Shown one piece after another: positions 31,786 to 42,992 of a stretch of DNA of 64,000 nucleotides. The position numbers were made by a program, and so were the translations under genes. Source of the DNA: Paratrimastix pyriformis (Eukaryota; Preaxostyla; Paratrimastigidae); the NCBI GenBank assembly GCA_027972325.1, contig JAPMOS010000013.1, forward strand, positions 454,501 to 518,500, given 5' to 3'. The notes beneath the pieces are model-generated. The model made no database searches, was not told where the DNA came from, and saw only the letters and a program-made list of their open reading frames with translations. Numbering within the stretch: the first letter of the stretch is position 1; the number at the start of each line of letters is the position of its first letter.

Positions 31786-34624
31786 TGTGTGTGTGTGTGT
31801 GTGTGTTTGTGTGTGTGTGGGGGTCATGTCTGTGCGCCGTATGTGGTACTGCGCGTGGCCATTGCTCCCCTCGGTATTGCGTTGCCATTTCAGCAATCGC
31901 GCGGGGAAGTCTGCACGATGGAGATGATTGGCTGATGTTGATGCTGATGACGATGCTGCTGACGATGAAGATGACGATGAAGGGAGGGCAGGGGGACGGA
32001 CGGCGCGCTGGGAGGCCCGGAGAGCCTCGAGGTATGTCTGGCTGGGCTCGGGAATGGCGGACAGGGGCCCCGCCAGGGGGCTGATCTCCGGGGGAAGGCA
32101 GACGTCGACGGGGGAGATACCGGCCTGAGGGGTGGCTCCGATGTCCAGATCGGGGGGAGCCACCAGGGGCACGGGTTCCGGACCTGGGGGTTATCACCAC
32201 ACCGACAGATTTGAAAGCGAGCGCGGAGCGGGGGGGTCCGAACACACGTGCCACCAGACGTCGCCTGGAATGACGAGCAGCACACAGACCGCCAGACAAA
32301 CCGCCAACATCGTCCCACAGGCGAGAAGGACGGGCAGACCCACAGGCGGGAAGGACGGGCAGACCCACAGGCGGGAAGGACGGGCAGACCCACAGGCGGG
32401 AAGGACGGGCAGACCCACAGGCGGGAAGGACGGGCAGACGCACAGGCGGGAAGGACGGGCAGACGCACAGGCGGGAAGGACGGGCAGACGCACAGGCGGG
32501 AAGGACGGGCAGACGCACAGGCGGGAAGGACGGGCAGACGCACAGGCGGGAAGGACGGGCAGACGTACAGCGACCTGCCTGCCCAAAGAGAGGAAGAGCA
32601 GCACATCAAGACGGACACGAGACACAGACGCAGGCACGCACAACTGGCCCGTCATGCGAGCACCGACCAATATGGCCGCCTGCGGTCGTGACGTGCGGCA
32701 GCGGGGTCTCCAAGGGGGCGGCGCAGGTGGCTCGACCCCCAGGGGTCCCATCCAGGATCCCCTGCCGTCCAGACAAGGGGGTGGTGGGTAATGGCGGGGT
32801 CGCCGGCACGGCCAATTCATCCTCGCCAGGGCGTCTTGGTGCGCACACACCCCCGCCACCATCATCACCTTCACTTTCGGACTCGTCACTGCTGCTACTG
32901 GTGGTGTTGGTGCTGCTGGGTTTCGAACCCGGGTGCTCATGCGTTGTCGTCGACGTTGCGCCGCCGTCACCATCGTCGTCACCATCATCCTCGCTGTCGG
33001 ACAGCAGCGGGCAGTCGGCGAACAGGTCCTGGGCGTGTCCGGGTTCCGGAAGGCGCAGCCTGAGAGCGGCAGGGGCTGCCCGGGACGACATGGACTGGCG
33101 CCGGGAGGAGGTGGTGATGGGCGTCCCGCCCCGCAGTCGGGTGCGAAATTTCATGGCCGAGGTGGCCGCAAGCGGCGACTGGTGGTCGCACGAGAGAAAA
33201 TGTTCCGGGACCGAGGGTGATTGAACCGGGGTGCGCGCCACCATCGCCAGCGGGGTCGTCGCGGGGTGCACGGGGGATGATAATGATCGTGGGGCGGGTG
33301 GTGGTGGTGGTGGGGGCAGTGGTGGCGGCGCGGCATGTGGCTCCGGCCGAAGCTCAAGAAACATTGTGCATGGGACGGGGGCCGGGAACCGGCCGTGGCT
33401 GGGGCCCAACAGGGTCGGTGGGAGGGGGACGGGGGGCCCGGGGGCCATCAGCCAGGGGGGAGTCAGCCGGTCGGCACCCAGGGACGGGGCCAGGTGGCAG
33501 TCGGGGGAGGCCAGGCAGAGGCGGAAGACCAGCATGGAGGGCAGGGTCAGCGGGAGCGGCTGGGGGAGGTCAACCTGCATGTCGGGTGAGCGCCAGGCGG
33601 ATCGTGAGCGCGTGTGGATCAATGGACTGTTAAGGTCTCTCAAATGTTTGTGTGTGTGGGCGAGTGAGGGAGTGAGGGAGTGAGGGAGTGAGAAAGGGAA
33701 TGAACGGGGAGTGGGCGGGTGATGGAGCGAATGAGTGTGGGGAAGGGTCCGCGAGCGAGTGGGTGAGTTAGATTGGGCATGAGTGAGCGGATGACTGCGC
33801 GTGCGAGCGTGCGAGCGTGCGTGGCGTGGCGTGGAGTGGGTGCATGGCATGGGTGCATGCAGAGGCTGACCTGCCAGGGGAAGGGCAACACCATCGGGTC
33901 AGCCGACCCGTCCAGAACCACGCAGCTGCCCCGACCCAGCACCTGGGCCTCCCGATGTCGAATCCCGCGTCGCACTCGGAAGTAGTTGGACGGGGGTCCG
34001 TTGTATACCTCGGCAATGGCGCGTCGGACCAACCAGCCCCGGGCCCAGGCCTGAACGCGGGTATATGCTCCCGAGGTGGCAGACGCAACTGGGGCCCGAG
34101 CGGACTGGAGGCGAGTGACCCAGAGGTCACGCAGTGCCGGGGAGTCGGAACGGAGGACCCAGGTCTCGGGCATGACACCTGAGAAACGCACAGAGAAGGT
34201 ATCCGCCCGCGCGGGGTCAGGTCGACAATCGGCCAGATCGGATAGAGTGTGAGATTCCAGAGCGGGTGCGCCCTGCGATAGTCATGTGGATAGACAGAAC
34301 AACGGGCGCCGAAGAAAGCGCAGACCGGCTCAGCGAGCAGTGTCAATGTGCCACCGCTGGAGAATGAAAGAACACACCAGACATCCTTCCATGATTTTTT
34401 AGCTTGGAGGTGAAGAGGGCCAGAAAAGCTCCGCTATGACAAAAATGGCATAAAAAAGCAGGAGAGGAGTCAAGGTACCTGTTGGCTTGCTGCCGTTGAT
34501 GCAGGTTCACGAAGGAAGAAATATCTTGAAGATAGTCTGTTTCACCTCGGGTCCACCCGAGAGCCGTCAACAGCCAGCCCCGCCGCCGCGCGTTCGCGCA
34601 GCCTCCTCGTAGGCCAATAATCAC
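30480..34624 (-). CDS. Multidomain protein: PH-like, IQ motif, acidic/Ser-rich linker, ARF-like GTPase-like domain
   Basis: No whole-length family recognised. From the N-terminus: a helical segment 'GETDYLQDISSFVNLHQRQQ'; a PH-like end 'ETWVLRSDSPALRDLWVTRL'; an IQ-type motif 'RVQAWARGWLVRR' (calmodulin-binding type); a long Pro-rich exon (about 33590-32700) with a Ser/Asp/Glu-rich stretch; then a GTPase-like region. The latter has a P-loop 'CGVSGAGKTSLLCWW' (about 31690), a G3-like 'AVWDMPGDSSVRDMW' and 'AGAVAFVVDGEAPRRWAEV', then 'PLLLL' joined to 'TNCAPGAAELA' where ARF proteins have NKxD. The G4 motif is therefore degenerate, so GTP specificity is doubtful. The C-terminal exon runs from 30893 to the stop at 30480. 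The 5' exon(s) upstream of 34624 are unresolved; 34624 is not an ATG. Confidence 0.5.
31079..31173 (+). other. tRNA-like element (A-box- and B-box-like motifs plus T run), antisense in an intron
   Basis: A perfect B box ggttcgaatcc sits at 31143-31153, an A-box-like tggcgcgcagttgg at 31086-31099, and TTTT at 31170-31173. A 7-bp stem ggcgcgc/gcgcgcc encloses a D-loop-like agttggtc. The acceptor and anticodon stems do not form a standard tRNA, so this is either a tRNA-derived relic or chance. It overlaps an intron (and one exon edge) of the minus-strand GTPase-like gene. Confidence 0.25.
31727..31818. repeat. tgcg/tg microsatellite in intron
   Basis: Tandem tgcg tetramers grade into tg dinucleotides, immediately upstream (in transcription) of the P-loop exon of the minus-strand gene. 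On the sense strand it is (ca)n then (acgc)n ending at the acceptor CAG. Confidence 0.9.
32316..32565. repeat. 25-bp minisatellite, about ten copies
   Basis: The unit is cacaggcgggaaggacgggcagacc minus variants. The first copy is diverged, the next few end in gacc and later copies in gacg, showing directional spread of a variant. It probably lies in an intron of the PH/IQ/GTPase-like gene, since all three frames stay open only because 25-bp units cycle phase. Confidence 0.9.
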
Positions 34625-35018
34625 AGAGAGATTCGCCCAATCTTGTTAATGCACAAAAAAAAACGGTTACAATCTTCACATCAGCCCCAATTCCCAACCC
34701 CATCACGCACGTGCACCGGTCGTTGGTGGCAAGGGCGCCTTTCCCCCGAGTGTCCCATCTCCAGGTTTCGAACTCGGCTGGCTAGCCGCAAAAAATACTT
34801 TCGGTCCCATGGCGAGCAACCGGGGCCATCATTTATGGCAACGGCTGCAAAAACAGGGATCATAATCTGGAAACCCGGCGAAACACCCCTTCACTCAATC
34901 CAGTTCGTCGTGCCGGAATCCGTAAAAGTTAGGTGAAAAGAGCGTGGGGATGGGCTCGTAATGTAGCATGAGATCACTCCATATTATTATGGGGCAACGA
35001 AAAAAAAAACGACCACGA
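34625..35018. other. Unresolved spacer; possible upstream exon of the PH/IQ gene
   Basis: It has more A/T than its surroundings. Minus-strand sequence around 34860-34690 could encode one more exon ('NDGPGCSPWDRKYFLRLASR') but no join could be phase-checked. A-runs at 34657 and 35000. Nothing else recognised. Confidence 0.35.
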
Positions 35019-38000
35019 TCAAAGGCCGAGCTGGGCGCTGAGCTTACTGAGGAGCTTCATCGAACTGCCGATGAGGTCACGTCTGGGGGGGGGGGGGGAA
35101 CGAAGAGGGCCGGAACAAGCCGTGAGATCGCGACCTCCTGGCACAGTGTCGAGGCCCACGGGGGGGGCGGGACGGACTGTCGCTGGAGCTTTTGCTCCAT
35201 ATCCCGGAGGACGAGGGGCGGCACGGGGCCGCTTTGGGGCAGGGCCGACTCGGCGGGGGCTGCTCGCGGGCCATGCGGTCTTGCAGCTGCCCCAGCCGCA
35301 GCCCCAGCCGGGCCGCCTCGTCCTGCTTGCGGGCCACCTCCCCCCGGAAAGCCACCTCGGCCGGGGAGAGGTCCCCCTGCAGCCACCGCGCCACCGCACC
35401 ACAGTCAGCGGCGACGCCTGCAGCGACTCCCACCGTCACACCACATCACCATCCCTCCCACCATCCGACCCATCCCTCCCACCCACAGCCCCGGGAGGCA
35501 GCGGGCAGATGCGATGCGCACCTGGACGGAGCGCACCAGCTGCAGGTAGCCCGAGGCGCGCTCGGCGAGGTTCTCCTGGAAGGCGGCCGCCCCGGCGATG
35601 CCGGCCTGGGTCTGGTCGAGGCCCCCCCGCAGGGTGGCCAGCACCCGGGCGAGCTCCTCCTCCCGGGCCACCTGCTGGCGCCGCTCCTCAGCCTGCCGCT
35701 GCAACCTGGGCGGGGACACAGCGCATGGGGGAGTCGGACCGGGGGGAGGCTGACAGTGTCGGACCTTTCCTGGAGGGCGCAGTGGCCCCGGAGGAGGGCG
35801 TCGCGGTGCTGGAGGAAGCGCTTCTGGGCGGCCTCCAAGACGGCCTCTTGCTCTGCAGCCGGCCCGAGGGGTTCCGCCCGCCATCACCCGCCCGTCATAT
35901 GAAGATGGCGCCCCCACAGCCGGCCGATGGCGGGGTGGCGGGGGCCGAGGCAGGGTGGATGGGCAGCGCGGGGGCTGGGCCGCGGACCGTCCGGGGTGGC
36001 GGACTGGGGCAGGGAGACCAGGGCCGGCATCTGGGCGGCCAGCTCCTCCACAGCCGCCATCTGCAACCCCCGCGGGCGGACCCGGTGGGCAACCAGGCAA
36101 TGGGCAGAGATGCACCCACCCCCCCACCCCCCAGGCACGAGCGGCCCTCGGGGCGCCGCCGTGGCATCGATGCGGACCGCCTGCACGAGGGCCGGATCGC
36201 TGGCTGGGGGCGCGGGTGCGGCCTCGTCGGGCTGGGCGGCAAGGAGCTCGTCCAGGCGCCGCTGGAGCAGCTCGCTCGGCCGCAGCGGGCCTGCCACACA
36301 CCAAAAGTCCACAGGGCATGAGCCCACAGGTGGGTGGGTATGCGATGGGCGGGTAGGTGGATGGGCTGTGGATGGGGCGGGGGTGAATGATGGGCTGGTG
36401 ATGGGGTGGGTGTCGGGCGGACCGGCGTGAGGTTGTTCCCCGGGGGCTGGGGGCAGGTTGATCCGGACGAGGCCCGCCGGCAAGGGCGGCCCCCGCACCA
36501 GTTCCACGTATGGCTCGCTGCGGCCCTGGCCCTGCTGCTCGTGGGGCAGCTCCCCCGGGGCGGCGTCCATCCGCACCCGCAGCCCGATTGGCGGCGCCGG
36601 GGCGCTGCTCACGCGACGGTCCGCATCAACATGAAGATCAGGCCACCAGAACCCGGGCCATCAGAACCCCATCCGGCACCTTGACACCTTGGGGGAGGGA
36701 GTGGAACAGAGCGGGGACCTGGTGGGGAGGGGCATGCTGTTGTAGAGCTCCAGGATGGCCCGGGGCTCGAGGGCCAGCGGGTGGGCCTCGTCGATGGTCC
36801 CTGGGCACACATCCCGCCACGCACCCCGCCACACGCACGGCAGGATGAGCGTCCCTGGGCACACATCCCGCCACACACCCACACGACAGGATGACTGGCC
36901 AAGGAGGAGCAAACGGGCCCACCTGGCTGGTCATCATCGCCCAGCTAACATGGGACAGGGACAGGGACAGGCAGAGGCACTGGAGGGACAGGCCACGCCC
37001 AGCGCCCACCCCGTGCCCCGTGCCAGACGAGTGCCTGCGGCGGCCTGGTTGAGGGCCGCGGGGAAGGCGCCCAGGTCGAGCATGTGCAGCCCCGCGTAGT
37101 GGGCGCAGAGGACCACCCCCGCCCGCAGCGGGTGCCCCGTCAGCCAAACCTGGGCGAGCCGAGGCCCGCGGGGAACGGGTGCGGGTGCGGGTGCGCAGGG
37201 GCGAGCCAGCGTGAGCGACTGTGTGCGCCGTGGGTCCGCGTGTGTGCGTCGTCGATGCCTGTCCGACGGCGTGACAAGTTGGCTGTGTCTGACTGCCGGT
37301 GTGCGCACGTACCGTGGGCGGGCAGGTGGGGTGGCAGCGGACCGGGGGCGGGTGAGGCATGGCGTGGGAGCTGGAGAAGGGCGGCAGGGCCAGCCGCACG
37401 CTGGTCAGGGGCACCAGCAGCGGGCCCTCGGTGCTGCCCGCCGACGGGGCGGCTCCGGGATGCACCTGCCCGCCCAAGAAGAGAAAGGCCAAGGATCTTG
37501 CTGTGCGCGGCCGACTCTGTGTCTGGGGGGCGCGGCTGGGTCGGCATTGGGGCGGGCGAGGGGGAGAGGGCGAGGGGGAGAGGGCGAGGGAGAGCGAGGG
37601 GCGGACGGTGAACCGGGGCGGGATGTCCCTGGCCAGCAGGAAGACCCGCAGCTGGGCCGAGGCCTGGGCGGTGATCACCAGGGGCGGCATGGTCCCCAGC
37701 AGGGACACGTGGGTCACCTGGCGTGGGTCCGACAGCCCCCCGGGGCGGGAGAGGCGAGACGGGGGAAAGAAAAAGGGGGAAGTCAGGTGGGTGCGCAACC
37801 ATGGCAGGGAAGGGGGCGCGGGACGTGGGACGTGGGACATAGGGCGGGGAGCGCGGACCCTCCGGGCGGGGTCGCTGGCGAGGTGGGCCAGGCTGAGGGG
37901 GAACGGGTCCTCGTGCGAGGCGGGGCCGGACTCGAGGGGTCCGCTCAGCACCGGCCGCAGCCATGGCCGCAGCGCCTGCGGGACGGGCGACGTGCGCAGG

Positions 38001-39400
38001 CAGGGCCACCCGCCCGGCCCCAGGCGGAATGGCTCCCCCGAGGCGCCGTCGGGCGTGACCAGAGTGCCCACCCTGCCACCGTCCGCCACCATCGTCAGGG
38101 CGCCCCGGCGGAGGGATGGCCATCGGGCGGCGGAGGGATGGCCATCGGGCGGTGGGGGACGGGTGGGGAGACGCCGAGATGAGCGTGCGGATGATGGCGA
38201 TGGTGAGCATGCGCACGATGACGATGGTGAGCATGCGGATGATGGCGATGGTGAGCGTGCGGGTGATGGCGATGGTGAGCACGATGACGAGCATCATGCT
38301 GCGTGATGCTGCTGCTGATGAGTGCGGCGCATGAAAGGGGCCGGCGTGGCGATACGAGAGGGGCAGGCGGGAGCGGACCTGTCCCAGAAGGCCGCCGGGA
38401 GGGCCGGCTCGGAGAGGCAGCCCCTGCTGGGGGCGGGGCGGATCTCCTCCTCGATGGTGGTCTCCATGTGGTCCGCCTTCCGCTGCACGGCCTCCAGCCA
38501 GCACAGGCGCCACCTGCAAACGCCACGCACACCCACACCGTCCGCCACCGCCCCGGGTGAGCCGGTGCCCGAGCGGGGGTGATGGTGCCGGGCAGACTTC
38601 ACCTCGGCCGGCAGCTGGCTGCGGTCCTCGGGCACTAGGGCCATCGTCTCGGCGTTCAGGTCGGCGAAGACCCGCTCCGGGACCGCGCTGCGCCCGCCCC
38701 CAGCCAGCCAGAATGGCGAGTGTGAGCCCCGCCGTCACGAGGGGCGTGCCGCGGACCATCCGTAGGGGATGACCGGGTTCAGGGTGTACAGGTGCCCCGT
38801 CGCGGAGGTGAAGAGAACCGCGAAACGCAGCCACCCGAACCCGGGGTCGGCGCTCTCAGCGGGAGCCCGATCGCTCGAGAGGAAGTGACACTCCGGGAAG
38901 CAGAAAGAGAAAGACACGAGCTCTGGGACGGAGCTGGCGCGCTGGTCGTCTGGGAAAAAATACATATGGTGGTAAGGCTGATCGCATTGGACAACAAACC
39001 ATCTTCGTTCGGAATCATAAACCGAGATGAATGTGAAGACTGCGTTAAGAGGGTAGAAAGATCGAATTCTTGCTCGGGGAGGTTCGAGCTGAAAGCCAGG
39101 TTAAAACATCTGAGGGGGAAAAGATCGATCGTTTGTCCCGAAATGCAATTGAGATCACCGCAAACCGAAATATGTTTCCTCTGAGAAGGAGAAATAAATG
39201 CGATTGACTGAGGGGGTGAAAAGAAGCCCACAGCACGGGAACCTGCATTTGCTTCTGGAACCCTTGGCAAGGGTGGGATAACAAAGAGCTGACAGCTGAC
39301 GGCCTCGCCCCCCCCCCCCCCCCCCCCCCATTACACTGTGGCCGAGAGACCATACGCAGCGGTTCGGTGGATTCGCCGCCGGTGCGTTGATGGAAGACAT
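35019..39400 (-). CDS. NUP88: Nucleoporin Nup88
   Basis: Beta-propeller plus coiled-coil nucleoporin of the cytoplasmic face of the nuclear pore, partner of Nup214 and Nup62. The ATG at 39400 opens 'MSSINAPAANPPNRC'. Propeller blades include 'VPVLWASFHPLSQSHLFLLL', 'FTFISVYDSERRWFVVQCDQ', 'WLRFAVLFTSATGHLYTLNP' with 'VIPYG' (cf. the family's CPVVPFG), 'LVITAQASAQLRVFLLARD' and 'GVVLCAHYAGLHMLDLG'. C-terminal coiled coil: 'LEAAQKRFLQHRDALLRGH', 'QAEERRQQVAREEELARVLA', 'GEVARKQDEAARLGLRLGQL' and 'LVLRDMEQKLQR', ending at TGA 35019. About 15 exons; only the first and last joins were phase-checked. Introns carry a C run (39309-39329) and a G run (35085-35097). Confidence 0.7.
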
Positions 39401-39909
39401 ATTGCAACACACTCTTGCGAGAAGTGAGGGACGCTAGCTCTGTTTTCGGAGCAGGAGCTCTGGTCGCAGGGCCGGTTATATGCGGGCGGAGAGATGATCA
39501 AAATTATAAAATAAAAAAAGGTCCCCTCCCGGGGGGGACGTGTTGGCAGGTCGATGGGCAATTTTGCCCGAGAAGAACGAAGGAGAAGGGGAGGGTGAGG
39601 GTAAGTTGGTCGCAGGCAACTCGGTCGCTGACCACTTTCACAGTGTTCGTTGAGAGAGGGCCCTGACGAATCTGATCGGGAGTTCTCGTGGAGGAGCCCT
39701 AGCCAGGCGGAAATGGCATCCGTTCAAAACCCCAGACCCGGAGAACTGAACAAATTCCTTCGAATCTCGTATCGTTCCTCATCCTTTATTTACCTTCTTC
39801 CTTCCTCCTTCTTCGTTCTTCTCCGGGCCACACGGTTTCCCTACATATTTCAACCCGTCGTGATATCATACATCACCCACAGGTTCTATTTTTCAACAAT
39901 TTTTCTTGG
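39401..39909. other. Intergenic between divergent Nup88 and zinc-protein genes
   Basis: A plus-strand open frame from the ATG at 39713 codes a basic leader and then hydrophobic sequence, but it ends just before the next gene and has no recognisable domain; it may be a 5' leader. The 39770-39850 stretch is strongly pyrimidine-rich. No other signal. Confidence 0.45.
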
Positions 39910-40212
39910 ATGATGGATGAAGATTACTGGACTCTCAGCCGAGGGTCCGCTTGCCGCAATGGCTTTTCTTGCCGAGAATGCCGTCATGACATTTTCAAAG
40001 GCGAACGCATCATCGTTCGAGATGGCCGGAAAATTCGACTCTTTTATCACGAACGGTGCTTTTCGGGAACAGCTGACCCAAGAACACAGCAACACAGCTC
40101 TTATCATGAGGGGAAATTCACTAATATCAACCCTGAAGCTCCTCGCGTGAAGGGCCAAGGAAAATGGAGCGTTTCCAGCTACGGGTATCAGGCCGCCCCT
40201 CCTCACACATGA
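39910..40212 (+). CDS. Small zinc-binding protein (PARP/LIM-like Cys-His finger)
   Basis: A single uninterrupted exon of 100 aa, unusual in this intron-rich window. A candidate zinc site is 'CRECRHDIFKGERIIVRDG' followed by 'LFYHERCFSG', i.e. C-x2-C-...-H-x2-C, as in PARP-type fingers. It is followed by 'TADPRTQQHSSYHEGKF' and a Lys/Gly/Ser/Tyr-rich tail. Two adjacent ATGs at 39910 and 39913. The D-P-R-T-Q-x2-S-S-Y block looks like a conserved family signature, but I cannot name the family. DNA- or RNA-end binding is possible by analogy only. Confidence 0.6.
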   Translation: MMDEDYWTLSRGSACRNGFSCRECRHDIFKGERIIVRDGRKIRLFYHERCFSGTADPRTQQHSSYHEGKFTNINPEAPRVKGQGKWSVSSYGYQAAPPHT

Positions 40213-40223
40213 CCTCCTACACA

Positions 40224-42641
40224 CTACCTCAGATCACCGGGGGGATTACCAGACATAATTGAGGTGTGTGGTTCCAGATCCGGCAGCTTTCGGTTCCTGA
40301 CTTCGATGACGCCAGCGCTGGTGGCCACCAACAGCGTGAGACAGAAACGGCCCACGGAGGGAGCTGCTCGGTGTTGAACAGCGCGCACCTGCGTGCCGTC
40401 TCGGCTGCCGTCCAATCGGCCATTTAACTGATGGTCATGCTCGGCGCCCCACCAGAGGGCCTTCAACCGGATCGCGGGGCTTCTTGGTTTGCCCGAGTCC
40501 ATGCGCGCCGCCTTCAATTGTTCCGGGCTCGACCTGCTGGACTGCCGTGGCTGGACTGCCGTGGCTGGCTGGCCGGGGATCGGAGGCCCGGCCGGAGGCG
40601 GGCCCATCCCACGATAGCAAACGGGCCGCACCCCGCTCCCTTGCGGATGGATGACGACAGCGTCAGGTCCATGCAGAACCACGGTGCCCGAACCCCCACC
40701 GAGAAAGATCGGCCGATGGCGGTGTGCCATGATCGACGAGGAAACCCTCCCTCGAGATGTTCTTCACTCTTTTGTAAATTTCACGCTGCCATCCAGGCGG
40801 CTGCACGAACACGAGATCGAACACGAGATCGGTGGACCATTTCCCGGCGTCTTCCCCCCGCCCCCCTGCGCCACCATCTGAGGGTAGCGCTCCGGCGGCT
40901 GCTCCGGCCTTCGCTGGGGTCGGTTGGTGGGACACCCGCCTTAGTTGGGCCGAATGGCATAAGGGCGGTCTGCTCCCGATCGGAACCGGAGGACATGGCC
41001 TCATCGCCGTCAAGCGTGGGCTCGTGTCTCATGGGGGGGCGGCCACCTCGGCGGCCCAGGCCCTGAGGAAGGGCCTGTCCAGGCGGGCCTTGAGGTCTTC
41101 CAGGCCGAGAATGGGCGCTTCCGCCTCGTGAGGGCGCGCCTAGGGGTGGCGGCAGAATGGTGAGGGCGCATCGGGCGGGGGCTGCGACAGACCTCGGCCG
41201 CAGGGCAGAGGAACCCTTCGAGTGACGTGGGCTTCTCGGCTGGCGGGAGGGGGGTCGAAACGGGAGATCGGTGAGTATGGAGAACGGGCCCAGCGGGGAG
41301 GACAGCAGCGCGGGAGGGGTGCCGACCTGATAGGCTGCCCTGTACGAGGGCGTACAGGAGGCGGTTGGCCCGATCCCGCATGGCCTCCATGCTGGGCAGC
41401 GCGTGGGGCAGCGGGGCAGGCGTCCATCCACGGCCCGGGGCGGGGGAGCTCGGCAAGGGCGGCCCGGCCGGCCCGGCAGTGGGAGGCCGCTCATTCTGGG
41501 TGGGAGCCTGCTGGGGCAGCGCCGGGGCTGGGGGGTTGGAGGATTTCCGGGGCGGGGCGAGGGGCGGGGCCGTGTGGATGACACTCTCCAAGAGGCCCCG
41601 GACCGAGCCGGCAGGCGACAGGACCGACGACTCGGTCCGCAGGTGGGCTAGCTGGGCCGCACGGGCGGCCGCTGCGGCGAGCCAGCGGGGAAACGGGAAG
41701 GGAATTCAGAGGCGAGCCGCGAAGGACCGGCGAATGGAGGGAGACTGGCACAGGCGGCACGGACCGCGCTCGCTGCTCGACTGGTGGAGGCCTTCGGCCA
41801 GGAGGGTGCTCTCGCCGGGGTAGGCAGCTCCGTTGTCGTTGAGATCCGCCTTGTCGGGGGTCACGACTGTGAAGCCGTCGCTGGAGGAGACGGACGAAGC
41901 CATCGCTGACGAGGGTTCTGGCCCAGCAGCCGGGACAGAGTGCCGGCTCGAGGCTGCCAGCGCGGGAGTGCGGATGGGCGAGCGGGACGACGCGGCACTC
42001 TCCACAGGGGGACCCATGTCGGTCTGAGGCGGATGAACTCCCCGCGCCCCCATGGAAGGTTGGACAGCGATCGCCGCGGGCGGCGGGGACAGGGGGTCGG
42101 GTCCGGCCGGCAGTGTGGGCTCGACGAACATTTGGGTGCGGATGGCGGACCGGACCAGGTCGGCAGGGGCGGTGATCGGCCCCAAAGTGGGGGAGACACT
42201 TCGAGCCGCGGGTGGTGGGACAGGAGAGGTGGAGCGAGGACCCTGCCCGGGAGGGCCGGGCGCCTCGTGTGGGGTGGGTGAGCGCAGGGGGATGGGCGAC
42301 GAACTCCTTTGCTCGGGGTGCTGAAAGATGCGCACTCCAAACCGCAGGAACCAACGCTCCGAGCGGAGAAGCCCCAACGGTCCGCAGGTCGAAAGGAGCG
42401 GCAGCATCTCCCCCCGGATGTGTGTGTGGGGGGAGCAGCTCAGGGCGACGATGGGCTGATTTTTCGGTTCAATCGAAAGGCAAATCGTGCTGACACTGCG
42501 CTCCAAGGCTTGAAAGCGGGGACCAGGATCGGGGTAGGTTACAGCGGTATATTGGAAAAATTGAAATCTCCATTCCATCCTAATGGAGTTTTCTTGAAAG
42601 CAGGCAACGTAAACCTCACCATCGCCCTCTGATAGCCCCAT
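40224..42641 (-). CDS. Unknown Ser/Pro-rich protein with an N-terminal folded region
   Basis: No family recognised. The first ATG in the open frame is at 42641, giving 'MGLSEGDGEVYVACFQENS', 'RMEWRFQFFQYTAVTY' and 'ALERSVSTICLSIEPK', then 'LLRSERWFLRFGVRIFQ', a plausible folded domain of about 130 aa. Long Ser/Pro-rich sequence follows, then in other exons 'AAQLAHLRTESSVLSPAG' with 'SVRGLLESVIHTAPP', 'MEAMRDRANRLLYALVQ', 'ILGLEDLKARLDRPFLRAW', 'VFVQPPGWQREIYKRVK' and 'GRFCLTLLVATSAGVIEV', before a stop at 40224. The same frame stays open upstream to 42983, next to the RPS2 stop, so the start may be further out. Joins between 41700 and 40224 are not phase-checked. Confidence 0.45.
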
Positions 42642-42992
42642 TGTAACATCAAATGCGGGAAGGCTCTCAGGCTGAGAAATATGCGGGCAAGACTCAAGGG
42701 CACCAGCGATGACATCAAGAGGGTTTGCACTGCTTGGATGGAGGGGAATTGGAGGAGTCTTGAAAAAGCCCTCTTGAATCCTCCTGATGAGAGATTCAAT
42801 TCGCCTGTGGGTGTTCAGGGCGGGAGATGCTTTGCTCGACCTGCCAAAGAGATAAGTGCCCCGAAGGTGAGAGCGAACACCGACCACCCCTGACCATTGC
42901 CCCTCCGCACCCCAACCATACCAATCCCGAATTGGGACAAGCCAGAATTTATCCCGGTCTTTTGGTGTCGCAGGGGAGAGCACCGAACGAGC

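Noticed and set aside
32920-32950. Second tRNA-like T arm (gggttcgaaaccc on the minus strand)
   Set aside because: No A box or acceptor stem nearby and it lies within a Ser/Pro-coding exon; judged chance.
32194-32988. Minus-strand repeat protein with 'VCPSFPPVRLPVLPACASAR'-type units
   Set aside because: A 25-bp repeat cycles through all frames and stays open in each; no conserved domain and it is bounded by splice-like sites.
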